Source of the DNA: Palaemon carinicauda
Taxonomy: Eukaryota > Arthropoda > Malacostraca > Decapoda > Palaemonidae
DNA: 64,000 bases
Reading direction: 5' to 3'
NCBI RefSeq assembly: GCF_036898095.1
Contig: NC_090765.1
Location: 29,321,067 to 29,385,066 of the forward strand
Shown one piece after another: positions 37,416 through 47,638 of this stretch (position 1 is the first letter of the stretch; each line of letters opens with the position of its first letter). The position numbers were made by a program, and so were the translations under genes. The notes under the pieces were generated by a model that worked only from the letters and a program-made list of their open reading frames with translations, searched no databases and had not been told where the DNA came from.

Positions 37416-37580
37416 TGTTCCGTAACTGAAATACAAACCACGCTATTTACATGGGGTTATTACTTCGGCGTAGCTGAATGACGAGCCATAAAGTTTTAAC
37501 GAGGGTTTCCTACCCCGCCGCTAGTTAGGGGGGGGGGGTAGGGAGGGGTAGCTAGCTACCCCTCCCCCCTCACACACACC
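37416..37580 (+). repeat. left inverted terminal repeat, nested-2
   Basis: It is complementary to 45,800-45,945 with about four mismatches in the first 70 aligned positions. Shared words include GGCGTAGCTGAA and AACGAGGGTTTCCTACCC. It ends in a G-run/C-run pair (about 37,530-37,568) that could itself fold. Confidence 0.9.
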
Positions 37581-37659
37581 AGTGAATACTTCACTTTACT
37601 TTTGGCTCGGAGAGACGTCAGACGTGTCTGCGCTCTCCTCGTTTTTGACTGCCATAATT

Positions 37660-37712
37660 TTGTTTGCTTTCTCTTTTCAGTGTGTGTGTGAAGTTGGCCT
37701 CTATTTCTCATC
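37660..37712 (+). promoter_or_regulatory. candidate 3' splice site before gag, nested-2
   Basis: The tract GCTTTCTCTTTTCAG ends at 37,680, 32 nt before the gag ATG (37,713). A branch-point-like CCATAAT lies about 25 nt upstream of the AG. The outer copy has the same arrangement (acceptor at 34,685, ATG at 34,715). Splicing is inferred and not shown. Confidence 0.45.
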
Positions 37713-40700
37713 ATGCGTACGTGCCCTGGACTTTCTGGCCACCCTTGTGGTACCTTTATGTCGGCCTTGGACACGGATCCTCCCTCCTTATGCCCTCAGT
37801 GTAGGGGCCAACGGTGTGATAGGTCTAACGTGTGTATTGAGTGTAGGGAGTGGTCTACCTCCCAGTGGGAGAGGTTTGCCTGGCGACGTAAGAAGAAGGC
37901 TAAAAGGGATCTTTCTCCTTCGGAGGTTTCTCGGAAGAGAGAAAATCCCAAGACTACTACTTCCGCCGCCCTTTCCTCCTCCGAAGCTCCCACTCGAGCG
38001 GCCTCTTCCGAGAGGCCGGCGAGTGGTAGCGTAGACCGCAGTGCTGTTAACCGATCTCGGGGTGAGGGAGAGGTAGTTGCTTCCCATAGCAAGGCGGCTG
38101 CCCCCCCCCCCCCTGGAGGTGGAATTTGTATCTAATAATGATCTTTTTCAGCTTTGGGCTTCCTTGGGGCTGCAGGGTTCGCCCTCCAAGGAAGCTCTGT
38201 TTGACTTGATCAAACTGGGTGCGGCCGTCAAACAATCGCCAACTTCAGCGGAGATAGATCCTCTGTCTGTGGTTGATGTTGTTGTGACGGAAACATCCCG
38301 TGGGTCTAGCCAAACGCCCGTTCCTGTGGCTGAGGTAGCTGAAGGCTTAGACTCCCCCTCCGAACATCCTTTGAGGGAGGAGCTTAGTCCCACGGTCTCT
38401 CCTGCCGGTGATTCTCCCTCTCGGGGGAGTTCACTAACAGAGACTCCTCTTCGGAGGCCCATCGATGGTCAGCTTGCTGATCCCACGGTCCCTCGTTGGC
38501 ATATAAGGCGGAAGGCTTGTCCTCCCCTTCGCCGTAGAGGCCTTCCTTCCCCCTTCAAAGGGGTTAAGAGGCGCCTCTTCGGCTCGTCGTCACCACATTC
38601 CTCTGCGGAGGAGACGACTCGCCGTTCTCCTGTCCTGCCAGCTACTAACCTAGACCTCTCCAGGGATCGTTCGCGATCCCCTTCGGAGGATGGTCGTCCT
38701 TCGGGACTTTGTGACCTGTCGCCCAGACCATCTACCTCTAAAGCTCCTGATGCGTGTGACGCGCCACCTGATACTGCCACTGCGCAGTCTCCGGGTCCTT
38801 CGGGGCTGAAGGGGCTTGAGCGCAAAACTGCGCCTCTTGCCCCCAAGCGCCAGGCACCGCCTGAGCGCTCGCCTGCCGATGTTGCTTCAGTTCCTGACTT
38901 AGCGCCTCGGCGCTCACCCTCAGGCGTTTGCGCCTCCATTCCTGTTACGCACCAGGGTCCCCCTGCGCGCCCACGCCCTTCGGTGCCCCGGCGCCCTCCA
39001 GCAGTTCTTGAGGTAGTGCGCAAACGTGCCCAGTTCCTGACATGACGCTCCTGCGCTCACCTGCGCATACGCGTCCACCGGTGCCCCAGCGGCCACCTGC
39101 GCTCACGCGCCCTCCAGCACCTCAGTGCCCCCCAGTTCCTGCTTCATCGCGCGCGGCCCAGGAGGCACCTGAGTTGGCGCACAGGCGTCCACAGGTTCCT
39201 GCGGACTCGTCGCGCCCATCGGGGGAAACGAGCGACACGCGCCCATGCGTGGTTCCAGCTCCTGCGCCCACGAGCTCACCAACGCGCCCGCACGTTGCTT
39301 TGGACTCATCGCGCCCGTCTAGGGAGATGCGCCCACGCGCAGTTCCAGCACCAGCACCCACGCGCTCACCAACGCGCCCACGCGTTGCTACATCTCAGCG
39401 CGTCGCCTAAGAGGCTCCCAAGTTAGCGCACGGACGCTCACGGCCGCCTCTGGGCTCTCCCTCTAGACTGCGCGAGCTTGCATCTGATGCAATCGCGCAC
39501 GGCGCTCCAGCAACGCGCCCTGTTCCTGCTACGCGCCCCGTTCCTGTATTTAGGACAACTAAGGTTGCCCTTCAACGGACACCAGAGCGCCTTCATCCAA
39601 CGACACGCCCCGCGCGGCCGCCGCAACAACGCACTCTGGTGCGACCGCATCCTGATACGCGCCATGCGCTCCCACGATCGCCGGCGCGACCAGCGCCCAC
39701 AGGCGGGTATGCCGGTCTTATCTGACCAGCGCCAACCATTTCGCCCCCAGGTCACTCGCGACCCTGCTCCAGCGCTGACGCGCCCTCAGCCAGTTCTTCC
39801 GGACGCGTGCTCAGGCGCCCCCGTTATCTCGCGCCCTTTGGGGCCGCACCAAGTCGCTGCGCGGCCGCGCTTTCGGCCTCCTCCTGCTCCAGCTCCTGCT
39901 CGCCATACGCCTACGCCATCGCCGACGCGCTCTCGCGACCATGTTCCCGCTCCAGCTGCTTGAGGTAGTGCGCAAACGTGCTGATCCCACGGTCCCTCGT
40001 TGGCATATAAGGCGGAAGGCTTGTCCTCCCCTTCGCCGTAGAGGCCTTCCTTCCCCCTTCAAAGGGGTTAAGAGGCGCCTCTTCGGCTCGTCGTCACCAC
40101 ATTCCTCTGCGGAGGAGACGACTCGCCGTTCTCCTGTCCTGCCAGCTACTAACCTAGACCTCTCCAGGGATCGTTTGCGATCCCCTTCGGAAGTACCTGA
40201 GATTTTGCCTAGATAACAAGATCTACCAGTTCAAGGTGCTGTGTTTCGGTCTCTCCACAGCTCCTCAGGTGTTCAACAGAGTTTTCACCATCATCTCTTC
40301 ATGGGCCCACAGGATCAGCATCCGTCTCCTTCGTTATTTGGACGACTGGCTGATCATAGCGGACTCGGAGGCAACCCTTCTTCACCACCGAGACATACTG
40401 TCGCCAGCGCGCCATCACTCCTGAATACCCTCCTGTGCGCCATCGCGCCCTCGCGCCCGCCCCCGCCCACGCGTATGCGCGCGCGAGTTTCCAGTATCGC
40501 ACCATCCATTCACGTGCGACCCTGACCAGGGCCCGGTTTACGAGCCCCAGTGCGAACGCCGCCAGGCGGACTCTTCTTCGTCGCGTTCTCCTACCCGCAA
40601 GTGCAGACCAGCGCGCTCGCCAGAGGAGGGGCACTCCCCGGACAGGTCTAGGGGTTCTTCTTTTTCAGCCCTGCAAGCGAACCCTCGTTTGTCGACTCCT

Positions 40701-42236
40701 CTTAGGGATCCCTCGATCCCCTTCTCTCCAGAGGGGGTGTCCAACAGCGCGATTGTCAGATAGCAGCCCTGGTTCGGCACCCTAGTCAGAGCCCTTGTGC
40801 AGGCTATTAAGTCCGCCCTCTCTGATTCAGGTCACGAACCAGCGGCAGCTTCCTCCCCCCTGAAGAGGAAGAGAGGAGTCTCTCCCGTGGAACCTCCTCC
40901 GAGGCCTATTCTGTCTCCACGCAGATCCTTGCACAAGGCTCCTTCTCCCCCTCAGACCTTCTCGCCCTCCCCTGCGGAGGAGGATTACCCCTCCTCAGGA
41001 GAGTTGGATGAGCCGGAACACTCCCCCATCGCACCAGTGGGGGAGGCTCCTCCTCTTCCCGAGAGGTCTTCTCGTCCAGAGGTGGAGAAGGACCTGCCCC
41101 CTTCGCTACTCGAGTCCTGTATCCCGCCCAGGAGGGAGCCTAAGGACTCTAAGACGATCCCCAAATCGTCAGCGAGGATCAGGCAGGAACCGTCTAGAGC
41201 CGTCGAGGATGTCCATGTATCCCCCCAGGAAGAGCCACTGGGGACGGGAGACTTCGCTGCAAAAGCACCAGGAGTCAAAACACGCGTTCTGGCAAGTCCT
41301 GACCCTCATGAGGAACCTTAATGGGATCCCAGACCCTGAGGTCCCTCCTCGTGAAAGGAAGGACACGGTCCTGGACCGCGTCTACGGTACTCAGAAACCC
41401 TCTAGAGCCAGTGCGGCTTTGTCCTGGTCTCAAGGGATGAAGAGTGCCAGGGACAAGGTCGAGGGCCAGCTCTCTGACCTTGCCTCCTCCAGCAGATCAA
41501 GTGCCGGTAATAAGCTCCTCCCTCCTCCTCGAGTCCATCAGAGGAGGTACTTAGAGATCCTCGAGGAGTCTTCTCTGAGTCTTCCCTTACACCACTCCGT
41601 GGAAGAACTCACAGGGGGAGTCCCTCTTGAGAGATTCTCCAACTGACATGTGTCCTTCTCAGCCACTGAGATCCTGAGCCAGGAGAAGGTCACCAAGTGC
41701 GCCATGCAGGCGACTTCGTGGCTCGACATCTGGCTGGGGTCTCAGGGCATCCTGGTGCGGTCCGAGGACCTCTCCAAAGAAAGCATCAGGAAGGCGCTGG
41801 AAACCTTTCTTCTCTCGGGCACACGGACCATTGAGTTTCTGGCCACCAAGTCTCGAGCTTGTGGGCCAACATGATCCACAAGTGTCGGGACGCTGTTGCC
41901 GAGGGGTTCCATCATAAGGTACCCAGTGCGGAGGCTAGCAGGCTCAGATACTCTTCCGTTCTCGGTAAGAGTCTGTTTGAGCCTAAGGACGTGGAGCTCA
42001 CTGCCAAGAGGTGGAGGAAATCCAACCAGGATTCCCTCATCCACAGGGCCCTGACATCAAGGCCCTACAATCCTCCAGTAGTCCAGCAGCCCCGTCCAGC
42101 TAAGGATACAAAGAAGACGACCACCGCAGCGAAACCCAAGGTGTCTAAGCCCTTTCCTGCCAAGAGCAGAAGGGGCAAGAAGTCCTCCACGGGAGGCAAA
42201 AACCCTAGAGGTACCAGCCGAGGCCGGAAGCGCTAG
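37713..42236 (+). pseudogene. gag: DIRS gag, nested-2 (frameshifted, with mosaic insert)
   Basis: It starts MRTCPGLSGHPCGTFM. The Cys motif is complete (CPQCRGQRC, CIEC), followed by EWSTSQWERF and a basic stretch. The frame breaks at a C-run (38,101-38,114) and goes on in another frame from about 38,110 (LFQLWASLGLQGSPSKEALF) to 39,045. The middle is Pro/Arg/Ala-rich. At 39,959-40,399 a patch copied from elsewhere in the same element interrupts it. From about 40,800 the conserved region returns (PLKRKRG, then CIPPRREPKDSKTIPKSS), and the C-terminal domain runs 41,500-42,236 (RRYLEI, LPLHHSVEEL, TRTIEFLA) with a TGA at 41,645 and a 1-nt frameshift near 41,850. It ends in GKKSSTGGKNPRGTSRGRKR just before RT. 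Confidence 0.87.
39959..40399 (+). repeat. mosaic patch: three segments copied from the same element
   Basis: Segment i, 39,959-39,980, equals 39,007-39,028. Segment ii, 39,980-40,190, equals 38,476-38,686 (211 bp, one or a few differences). Segment iii, 40,191-40,399, equals 42,722-42,930 (209 bp of the RT region with YLDDWLIIADS). They are joined without gaps and stand inside gag. The joint between ii and iii (CTTCGG then AAGTACC) has only a base or two of possible overlap. The RT piece makes no sense in gag and adds a frame break. Confidence 0.95.
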
Positions 42237-42265
42237 CTGTTGGCAATTCCCCTGCATGTGCACGA

Positions 42266-43018
42266 GTGGGGGGATGCCTACAGAGTTGCGCGACAAGATG
42301 GCAGCAACTCGGGGTGGATGCCTGGACGATCTCCATGATCTCTCTAGGTTATCGCGTCCCATTCACAGCCTCTCTACCTCCCCTGATAGCGAACCCAGTG
42401 TCGTTGAGCTCTTTTGTCATGGGATCGGCAAAAGGTCAGGCCCTCCGGGCCAAAGTCCAGACCATGTTGGAGAAGGACGCTCTCCAGGAGGTTGTAGACG
42501 GGTCCCCAGGCTTCTACAGTCGATTCTTTCTTGTGAGAAAGGCGTCTGGAGGCTGGAGACCAGTCATCGACCTCTCGACCCTGAACGGGTTTGTTAAGCA
42601 GACTCTGTTCAGCATGGAGACGGCGGACACGGTCAGACTTGCAGTGAGACCACGAGACTTCATGTGCACACTGGACCTGAAGGACGTGCACTTCCAGATC
42701 CTAATCCATCCGTCTTCAAGGAAGTACCTGAGATTTTGCTTAGATAACAAGATCTACCAGTTCAAGGTGCTGTGTTTTGGTCTCTCCACAGCTCCTCAGG
42801 TGTTCAACAGAGTTTTCACCATCATCTCTTCATGGGCCCACAGGATCAGCATCCATCTCCTTCGTTATTTGGACGACTGGCTGATCATAGCGGACTCGGA
42901 GGCAACCCTTCTTCGCCACCGAGACATACTCCTCGAAGTTTGCCAGGATCTAGGGATCGTGGTAAATCTTGAGAAGTCCTCCCTACAGCCCTCTCAGAAA
43001 CTGGTACAGTATATCTAG
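42266..43018 (+). CDS. DIRS reverse transcriptase domain, nested-2
   Basis: There are 250 open codons. RT blocks by residue are: GGWRPVIDLS (about 95-104), TLDLKD (135-140, first catalytic Asp), FGLSTAPQVF (171-180) and YLDDWLII (201-208, the two catalytic Asp intact). MVNLEKSS-type text (VVNLEKSSLQPSQKL) follows near the C-terminal end. This is the only RT of the window with all three catalytic aspartates in one open frame. A 4-nt insertion (CAGT, about 43,006) ends the frame and separates it from RNase H. The true translation start is uncertain: the ATG at 42,266 lies 30 nt after the gag stop and just ahead of the conserved WQQLGxDxWT start seen in every copy. Confidence 0.9.
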   Translation: MGGCLQSCATRWQQLGVDAWTISMISLGYRVPFTASLPPLIANPVSLSSFVMGSAKGQALRAKVQTMLEKDALQEVVDGSPGFYSRFFLVRKASGGWRPVIDLSTLNGFVKQTLFSMETADTVRLAVRPRDFMCTLDLKDVHFQILIHPSSRKYLRFCLDNKIYQFKVLCFGLSTAPQVFNRVFTIISSWAHRISIHLLRYLDDWLIIADSEATLLRHRDILLEVCQDLGIVVNLEKSSLQPSQKLVQYI

Positions 43019-43020
43019 GC

Positions 43021-43743
43021 ATGGTCATAGACACCAATCTCCACAAACCCTTCCCATCAGACGAAAGGATAGCAAGGCTGAGGAAGGTTGCGAAACCTTT
43101 CCTCAATCGAGAAGAACTCCCAGCCCAATCGTGGCTTCGTCTCCTCGGCCACCTCTCCTCCCTGACTTGTCTCGTTCCCAACAGTTGCCTCAGAATGAGA
43201 TCCCTCCAGTGGCGACTCAAGTCTCGGTGGAGTCAAGGACTCGACTCCCTGGACATCCTGATCCCCATGGGATCTGCGGAACGAGCGGACCTCAGTTGGT
43301 GGGTGGTAGACGGGAACCTACGAAAGGGAGTGGATCTTCTCGTCCCTTCCCCGGATTTGATGCTGTTTTCGGACGCATCAAACAAAGGGTGGGGGGCCCA
43401 TGTTCTGAGCCACAGGACCTCAGGCCTGTGGTCAGAATCAGAAAAGTACCTTCACATAAACCTGCTAGAAATGAAGGCCGTATACCTGGCACTTCAGAAG
43501 TTCCACCAAGTCCTGGCGGGCCACTCTGTGGGGGTTATGAGCGACAACACCACGGTCGTGGCTTATATCAACAAGCAGGGAGGTACCTTTTCGGAACAGC
43601 TATCCCATCTTGCAGTAGAGATCCTGAGATGGTCCGAAGTCCACTCGATTTCACTAGCGGCTCGCTTCATTCCAGGCAAAAGGAATGTGCTCGCCGACAG
43701 TCTGAGCAGAGCGATGCAGATAGTGAGTACCGAGTGGTCTTAG
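43021..43743 (+). pseudogene. DIRS RNase H and linker, nested-2
   Basis: The four acidic positions of RNase H are all visible: FSDAS, LLEMKAV, VMSDNTTVV and NVLADSLSR. The frame is shifted by one from RT because of the 4-nt insertion and would need correction or frameshifting to be made. A TAG at 43,741-43,743 interrupts it after IVSTEWS; the same frame then goes on into the linker DLFATALNTKLPLYCS. It would degrade the RNA strand during cDNA synthesis. Confidence 0.88.
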
Positions 43744-43773
43744 GATCCTCAGATAGCCAACAAAGTCCTGACT

Positions 43774-45168
43774 TTGTGGGGTTTCCCGACAGTGGATCTG
43801 TTCGCTACGGCGCTGAACACCAAGCTGCCGCTGTACTGCTCCCCAGTCCCGGACCCCAAGGCTCTCTGGCAGGATGCCTTCCAACAACGGTGGGACAACG
43901 TTGATGTGTACGCCTTTCCCCCGTTCTGTCTGATGAGGAGGGTACTCAACAAGACCAGAACATCGGTCAATCTCTCAATGACCTTGATAGCTCCGCTATG
44001 GCATCATGCAGAGTGGTTCCCGGACCTTCTGCAGCTCCTCACGGAGATCCCGAGGGAGCTCCCTCAAACAACCACACTCCAACATCTACTACAAAGCCGT
44101 AGCTTCGCTTCGGCTTCACGCCTGGAGACTATCCAGCATCTCCTCACAGAGAGAGGTTTTTTGCAACAAGTTGCGAACAGTATGTCTGGCCACCTGCACA
44201 AGTCATCCGCAGGAGTCTACCAGGCGAAGTGGCGAGATTTCTGTGGTTGGTGCCGTGAAAGGGGTATCTCTCCCCTCGATGCCACTTTACCAGCAATAGC
44301 GGAGTTCCTCGTTTATCTGCGGGAAGAAATGAGCCTTTCAGTCTCGGCAGTGAAAGGTTATCGCTCAGCCTTAAGTCTTGCCTTCAGGCTCAAAGGAATG
44401 GACATTTCCTCCTCGCTGGAACTGTCTCTTCTCATACGGAGTTACGAGCTTACCAGCCTTCAGTCGGAAGTAGGACCTCCTCCTTGGAACGGGGTTCGAG
44501 TTCTCAGGTCTCTTAAGAGACCTCCCTACGAACCATTACGCCAGGCTTCTGATCGCCACCTTACCTGGAAGACGGTGTTCCTGTTAGCTTTGGCCTCGGC
44601 CAAGCGAGTCGGCGAACTTCATGGTCTCTCCTACGACGTCGCCCATTCAAGGGGATGAGGGGAGGTAACGTTCAGCTTCGTCCCTGAGTTTGTTGCCAAG
44701 ACTCAGAACCCGGGAGTGCCGGACCCAAGGTTCGACTCTTTCCAGGTTTCGAGTCTCTGTTCTGTAACAGATGACCCAGACCATCTCCTACTGTGCCCAG
44801 TCAGGAGTCTGAGGTTGTATCTTAAAAGAACAGCTGCAGTCCGCCCCCAGGTGCGAGCTTTGTTCGTGAGCACCGGGGAAACAAAGGGGAGGGTCACCAG
44901 GAATATCATCTCGGCCTGGATTCGCAAGGTAATTCATCTGGCCTTGAATCCTGACCCTCCTCCTTCACATCGCCCTAGGGCGCATGACGTCAGGGGCGTG
45001 GCTACGTCCATGGCCTTCAAGAAGAACTTTTCGGTGACGCAGGTCCTGCAAGTTGGGGTGTGGAAGCGTCAGACCACTTTCACGGCCCTCTACCTGCAAG
45101 ACGTGACACACGGGAGGCTCGATACGTTCTCTATCGGGCCTGTGGTGGCTGCACAACAGCTGGTCTAA
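43774..45168 (+). pseudogene. RNase H linker fused in frame to tyrosine recombinase, nested-2
   Basis: The frame holds the RT/RH linker (WQDAFQQRWDNVD, WFPDLLQLLTE) and, with no frame change, the recombinase (QHLLQSRSFASASRLETIQ, then ISPLDATLPAIAEF). In nested-1 these are two overlapping frames. Nested-2 lacks about 17 nt (CGCGACACGAGCTACTC in nested-1, at about 33,480), which brings them together. YR catalytic residues are: Arg in ASAKRVGELHGL, HxxR in AHDVRGVATS and Tyr in TALYLQD (the preceding His of the other copies is Leu). A TGA at 44,656 (GGATGAGG, Trp in the other copies) splits the catalytic domain. The end VVAAQQLV at 45,168 is probably the native C-terminus. Confidence 0.88.
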
Positions 45169-45645
45169 CCTCAGGCTCCTTATTGGACAAGTAGCAGAAG
45201 GTTGAGGGCATTGTTACCCGGTTTTAGTCTGTGTGAATGAAAAGATCTGTCTGGCCCTTTTCTTTTCTTCATCTTCTCCTCCCTTGGAGAAAAACAGCAT
45301 CCTGGGTCCTTTGCACAGCTGACCTCAAACCTCTGCAGGTAAACCATGCTCCCTTGTGTTCCTATTATTAAGTTGTAATACTGTCATGTCCCCATACCCT
45401 GACAAGGTGGTATTGGGAGAGTCCTAGCCTAGATGTCCATCTGAAGAACACCAGGTCAACTTCCTAGGACGAGTCACTGCTCACCTTCACACACAACTTA
45501 CGTAGGCCGCAGCAGTCTCACAACTGCCTGCGAGGAGCAGGGCCCCACTCAACCCATGAGTTCTTTCAAACTCGGGTTCGGGGTCCCCGGGCAAGCCAAA
45601 GCCAGTATGGCAGGGTACTTACCACCCTTCCTAAGGGTTAAGTCA
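45169..45645 (+). other. 3' non-coding region of nested-2
   Basis: This 480-bp region separates YR from the ICR. It is collinear with 50,518-51,002 of the outer copy and, on the minus strand, with about 53,666-54,150. It contains the conserved words GGTAAACCATGCTCCCTTGT and CCCCGGGCAA. No open frame is conserved, so its role is structural or regulatory. Confidence 0.75.
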
Positions 45646-45745
45646 CCCCATGTAAATAGCGGGGTTTTTATTTCAGTTACGGAACAAATGACAAATTCGT
45701 AGATTATTTGTATTTTTCCTAACTATACAAACCTTAGCTATTTAC
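45646..45745 (+). repeat. internal complementary region (ICR), nested-2
   Basis: The first part (TTTCAGTTACGGAACA, to 45,686) is the complement of the extreme left end of the element. The second part (ATGACAAATTCGTAG onward, to 45,745) is the complement of the extreme right end. Joined like this they form the complement of a left-right circle junction. This arrangement is the hallmark of DIRS1-like elements, where it is thought to serve as splint for circle formation. Confidence 0.92.
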
Positions 45746-45799
45746 AGTTATGTGACCGCCAGCCCTGTCCCCCAAGATAAGTCCTACCTCTAAGTAAAG

Positions 45800-45995
45800 G
45801 GAAGTATTCATCGGTGTGTGTGAGGGGGGAGATGTAGCTAGCTACCCCTCCCTATCCCCCGCTAACTAGCGGCAGGGTAGGAAACCCTCGTTAAAATTTT
45901 ATGGCTCGTCGTTCAGCTACGCCGAAGTAATTACCCCATGTAAATAGCTAAGGTTTGTATAGTTAGGAAAAATACAAATTATCTACGAATGTCAT
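45800..45995 (+). repeat. right inverted terminal repeat, nested-2
   Basis: The inner part is the complement of the left terminal repeat (GGTAGGAAACCCTCGTTA, TTCAGCTACGCCGAA). The outer 50 bp (AAGGTTTGTATAGTTAGG to GAATGTCAT) are found only at right ends and, inverted, in the ICR. Confidence 0.9.
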
Positions 45996-47610
45996 ATTGC
46001 GGCGGAAGGGAAACATCCAGAGGGGTCCAGGATCCCTTTTCCTTTTCAGGCGAGCCCACCTATGGGAACTCCTCCCAGGGATCCTTCTATCCCTGCCCCT
46101 CCAGAGGGAGTGTCGGACATCGCGTCTGTCAGTCAAAAACCATTGTTCGGTGCACTAATCAGAGCAGTTACGCAGGCGTTCAAGCCTGTTCTCTGAATTA
46201 GGTCGCAGATCCTTGGCTGTTTCTACTCCTCTGAAGAGAAAAAGAGGAGTTCCGGACGCGGTAACTTCTCCAAGGGCTAAGTTGACTCCACGCAAGCCTT
46301 CGAGGCAGGTTCCTTCACCCTCCAGACTTTCTCTCCTTCCCTGTCGGACGAGTACTACCCGTCCTCAGGGGAATCATGTGAGATGAGACGTTCCCCCATC
46401 GCACCAATGAGGGAAACCCCTCCTCGCGCTGAGAAGTCTTCTCTAGGAGGGCCTGGAAAGAACTTACCACCTTATATGTTGGAGTCCTACATCCTTCCCA
46501 GGAAGGAGTCGAAGGACTCGAAGACTTTACCAAAGTCCTCTACAAGACCTAGGATGAAGCCAACTAGCCACTCGGAGAATATCCGCGAATCTCCCTAAGA
46601 AGAGCCTTTGGGAACAGGAGACTTCGCTGCAAGTCCAACGTCAGGAGGAGAACAGCAAGAGTCAGAGCATGCGTTTTGGCAAGTTCTGACTCTAATGAGG
46701 GCTCTCAATGGGTTTGCCGACCCAAAGATCCCTCCTCGAGAGGGCAAGGACACGGTCTTGGACCGCGTATTCGGTACTCAGAAACCTTCTAAGGCCAGTG
46801 CGGCTCTGCCTTAGTCTCATGGTGTTAAGAGTACCAGGGACAAGATCGCTGTAAAGCTGTCCGAGTTGTCCTCCTCCAACAGTTCCAGTGCCGGCAACAA
46901 GCTTCTCCCACCTCCTCGCGTACAGCAAAGGAGGTACTTTGAGATCTTGGAGGAGCCTTGTTTAGCTCTTCCTCTCCACCATTCGTTGGAAGAGCTTACC
47001 AGGGGAGTCCCTCTTGAGAGACTCTCCAACCGGCAGATCTCGTTCTCGGCAACCGAGATCCTTAACCAGGAGAAGGTTGCGAAGTGTGCTATGCACGCCA
47101 CGAAGCTGGTTAGGGACCTTAGGTATCCTGATATGCTCTGAGAATTTCTCCTAAGAACGTACCAGGAAAGCTATGGAGACGTTCCTTCTCTCAGGCACTC
47201 GCACGATCGAGTTTCTGGCCCACCAAGTTTCAAACTTGTGGGCAAACACCATCCTGAAACGTCGGGATGCGGTGTCTGAGAGATTTCATCAGAAGGTCCC
47301 TGGCACAGAGATCAATAGGCTCAGGCATTCTTCCTTAGAAGGAACGATCCTGTTTGAGCCTAAGGATGTGGAACAGGCCGCTGAGAGGTGGAGGAAGTCT
47401 CACCAAGACTCCCTCCTTCATAGGGCTTTGACATCTAAGCCCTATAAGCCTCCAGCACCCCAGTAGTCCCGTCCGACCAAGACCGCAAAACCAACGGCAG
47501 CAACGAAGACCTTGGTGTCCAAGCCCTTTCCTGTCAAGGATAGGAAAGGCAAAAAGTCCTCCAGAGGATGTAAGAATCCTAGAGGGAGCAGCCGAGGCCG
47601 CAAACGCTAG
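45996..47610 (+). pseudogene. gag: DIRS gag, C-terminal part, outer element
   Basis: This is the continuation of the gag interrupted at 37,415. The parts are a Ser/Pro-rich region (FSFSGEPTYGNSSQGS), the KRKRG patch at about 46,230, the SKDSKTLPKSS region (about 46,510), then the C-terminal domain with ALPLHHSLEEL (about 46,970) and TRTIEFLAHQVSNLWAN (about 47,200). Several stops and frameshifts (46,196, 46,596, 46,812 and about 47,139) break it. The tail GSSRGRKR ends at 47,610. A deletion replaces the SWLDIWLGS block of the other copies. Confidence 0.85.
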
Positions 47611-47638
47611 GATTGGCAGTCCCCCTGCATGTCCGCCA

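Larger units (their letters stand above)
37416..45995 (+). mobile_element. nested-2 DIRS element, full length (8.58 kb)
   Basis: The left end TGTTCCGTAACTGAAATAC is at 37,416 and the right end GAATGTCAT at 45,995. Both are flanked by ATT (37,413-37,415 and 45,996-45,998). The terminal repeats share the diagnostic CATGGGGT and ATTACTTCGGCGTAGCTGAA. All parts are present in order: left terminal repeat, candidate acceptor, gag, RT, RNase H, YR, 3' non-coding region, ICR, right terminal repeat. It inserted into gag of the outer element, just after the 24-bp array. It is inactivated by a homopolymer frameshift in gag, a mosaic insertion in gag, a 4-nt insertion after RT and two nonsense codons. 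Left and right terminal repeats differ at few positions, so it is fairly young. Confidence 0.92.

Noticed and set aside
36786..37441. Overlapping long open frames on both strands (for example 216 and 195 codons on minus, 185 on plus)
   Set aside because: They are due to the 24-bp minisatellite, which has no stop in most frames. Only the gag frame has a biological context.
45687..45995. A separate MITE of about 300 bp with 57-bp inverted ends (also at 51,044-51,361 and 53,325-53,625)
   Set aside because: The inverted ends are explained as the right-end complement inside the ICR and the right end itself, a regular part of the DIRS 3' structure, because they always occur at DIRS right ends here.
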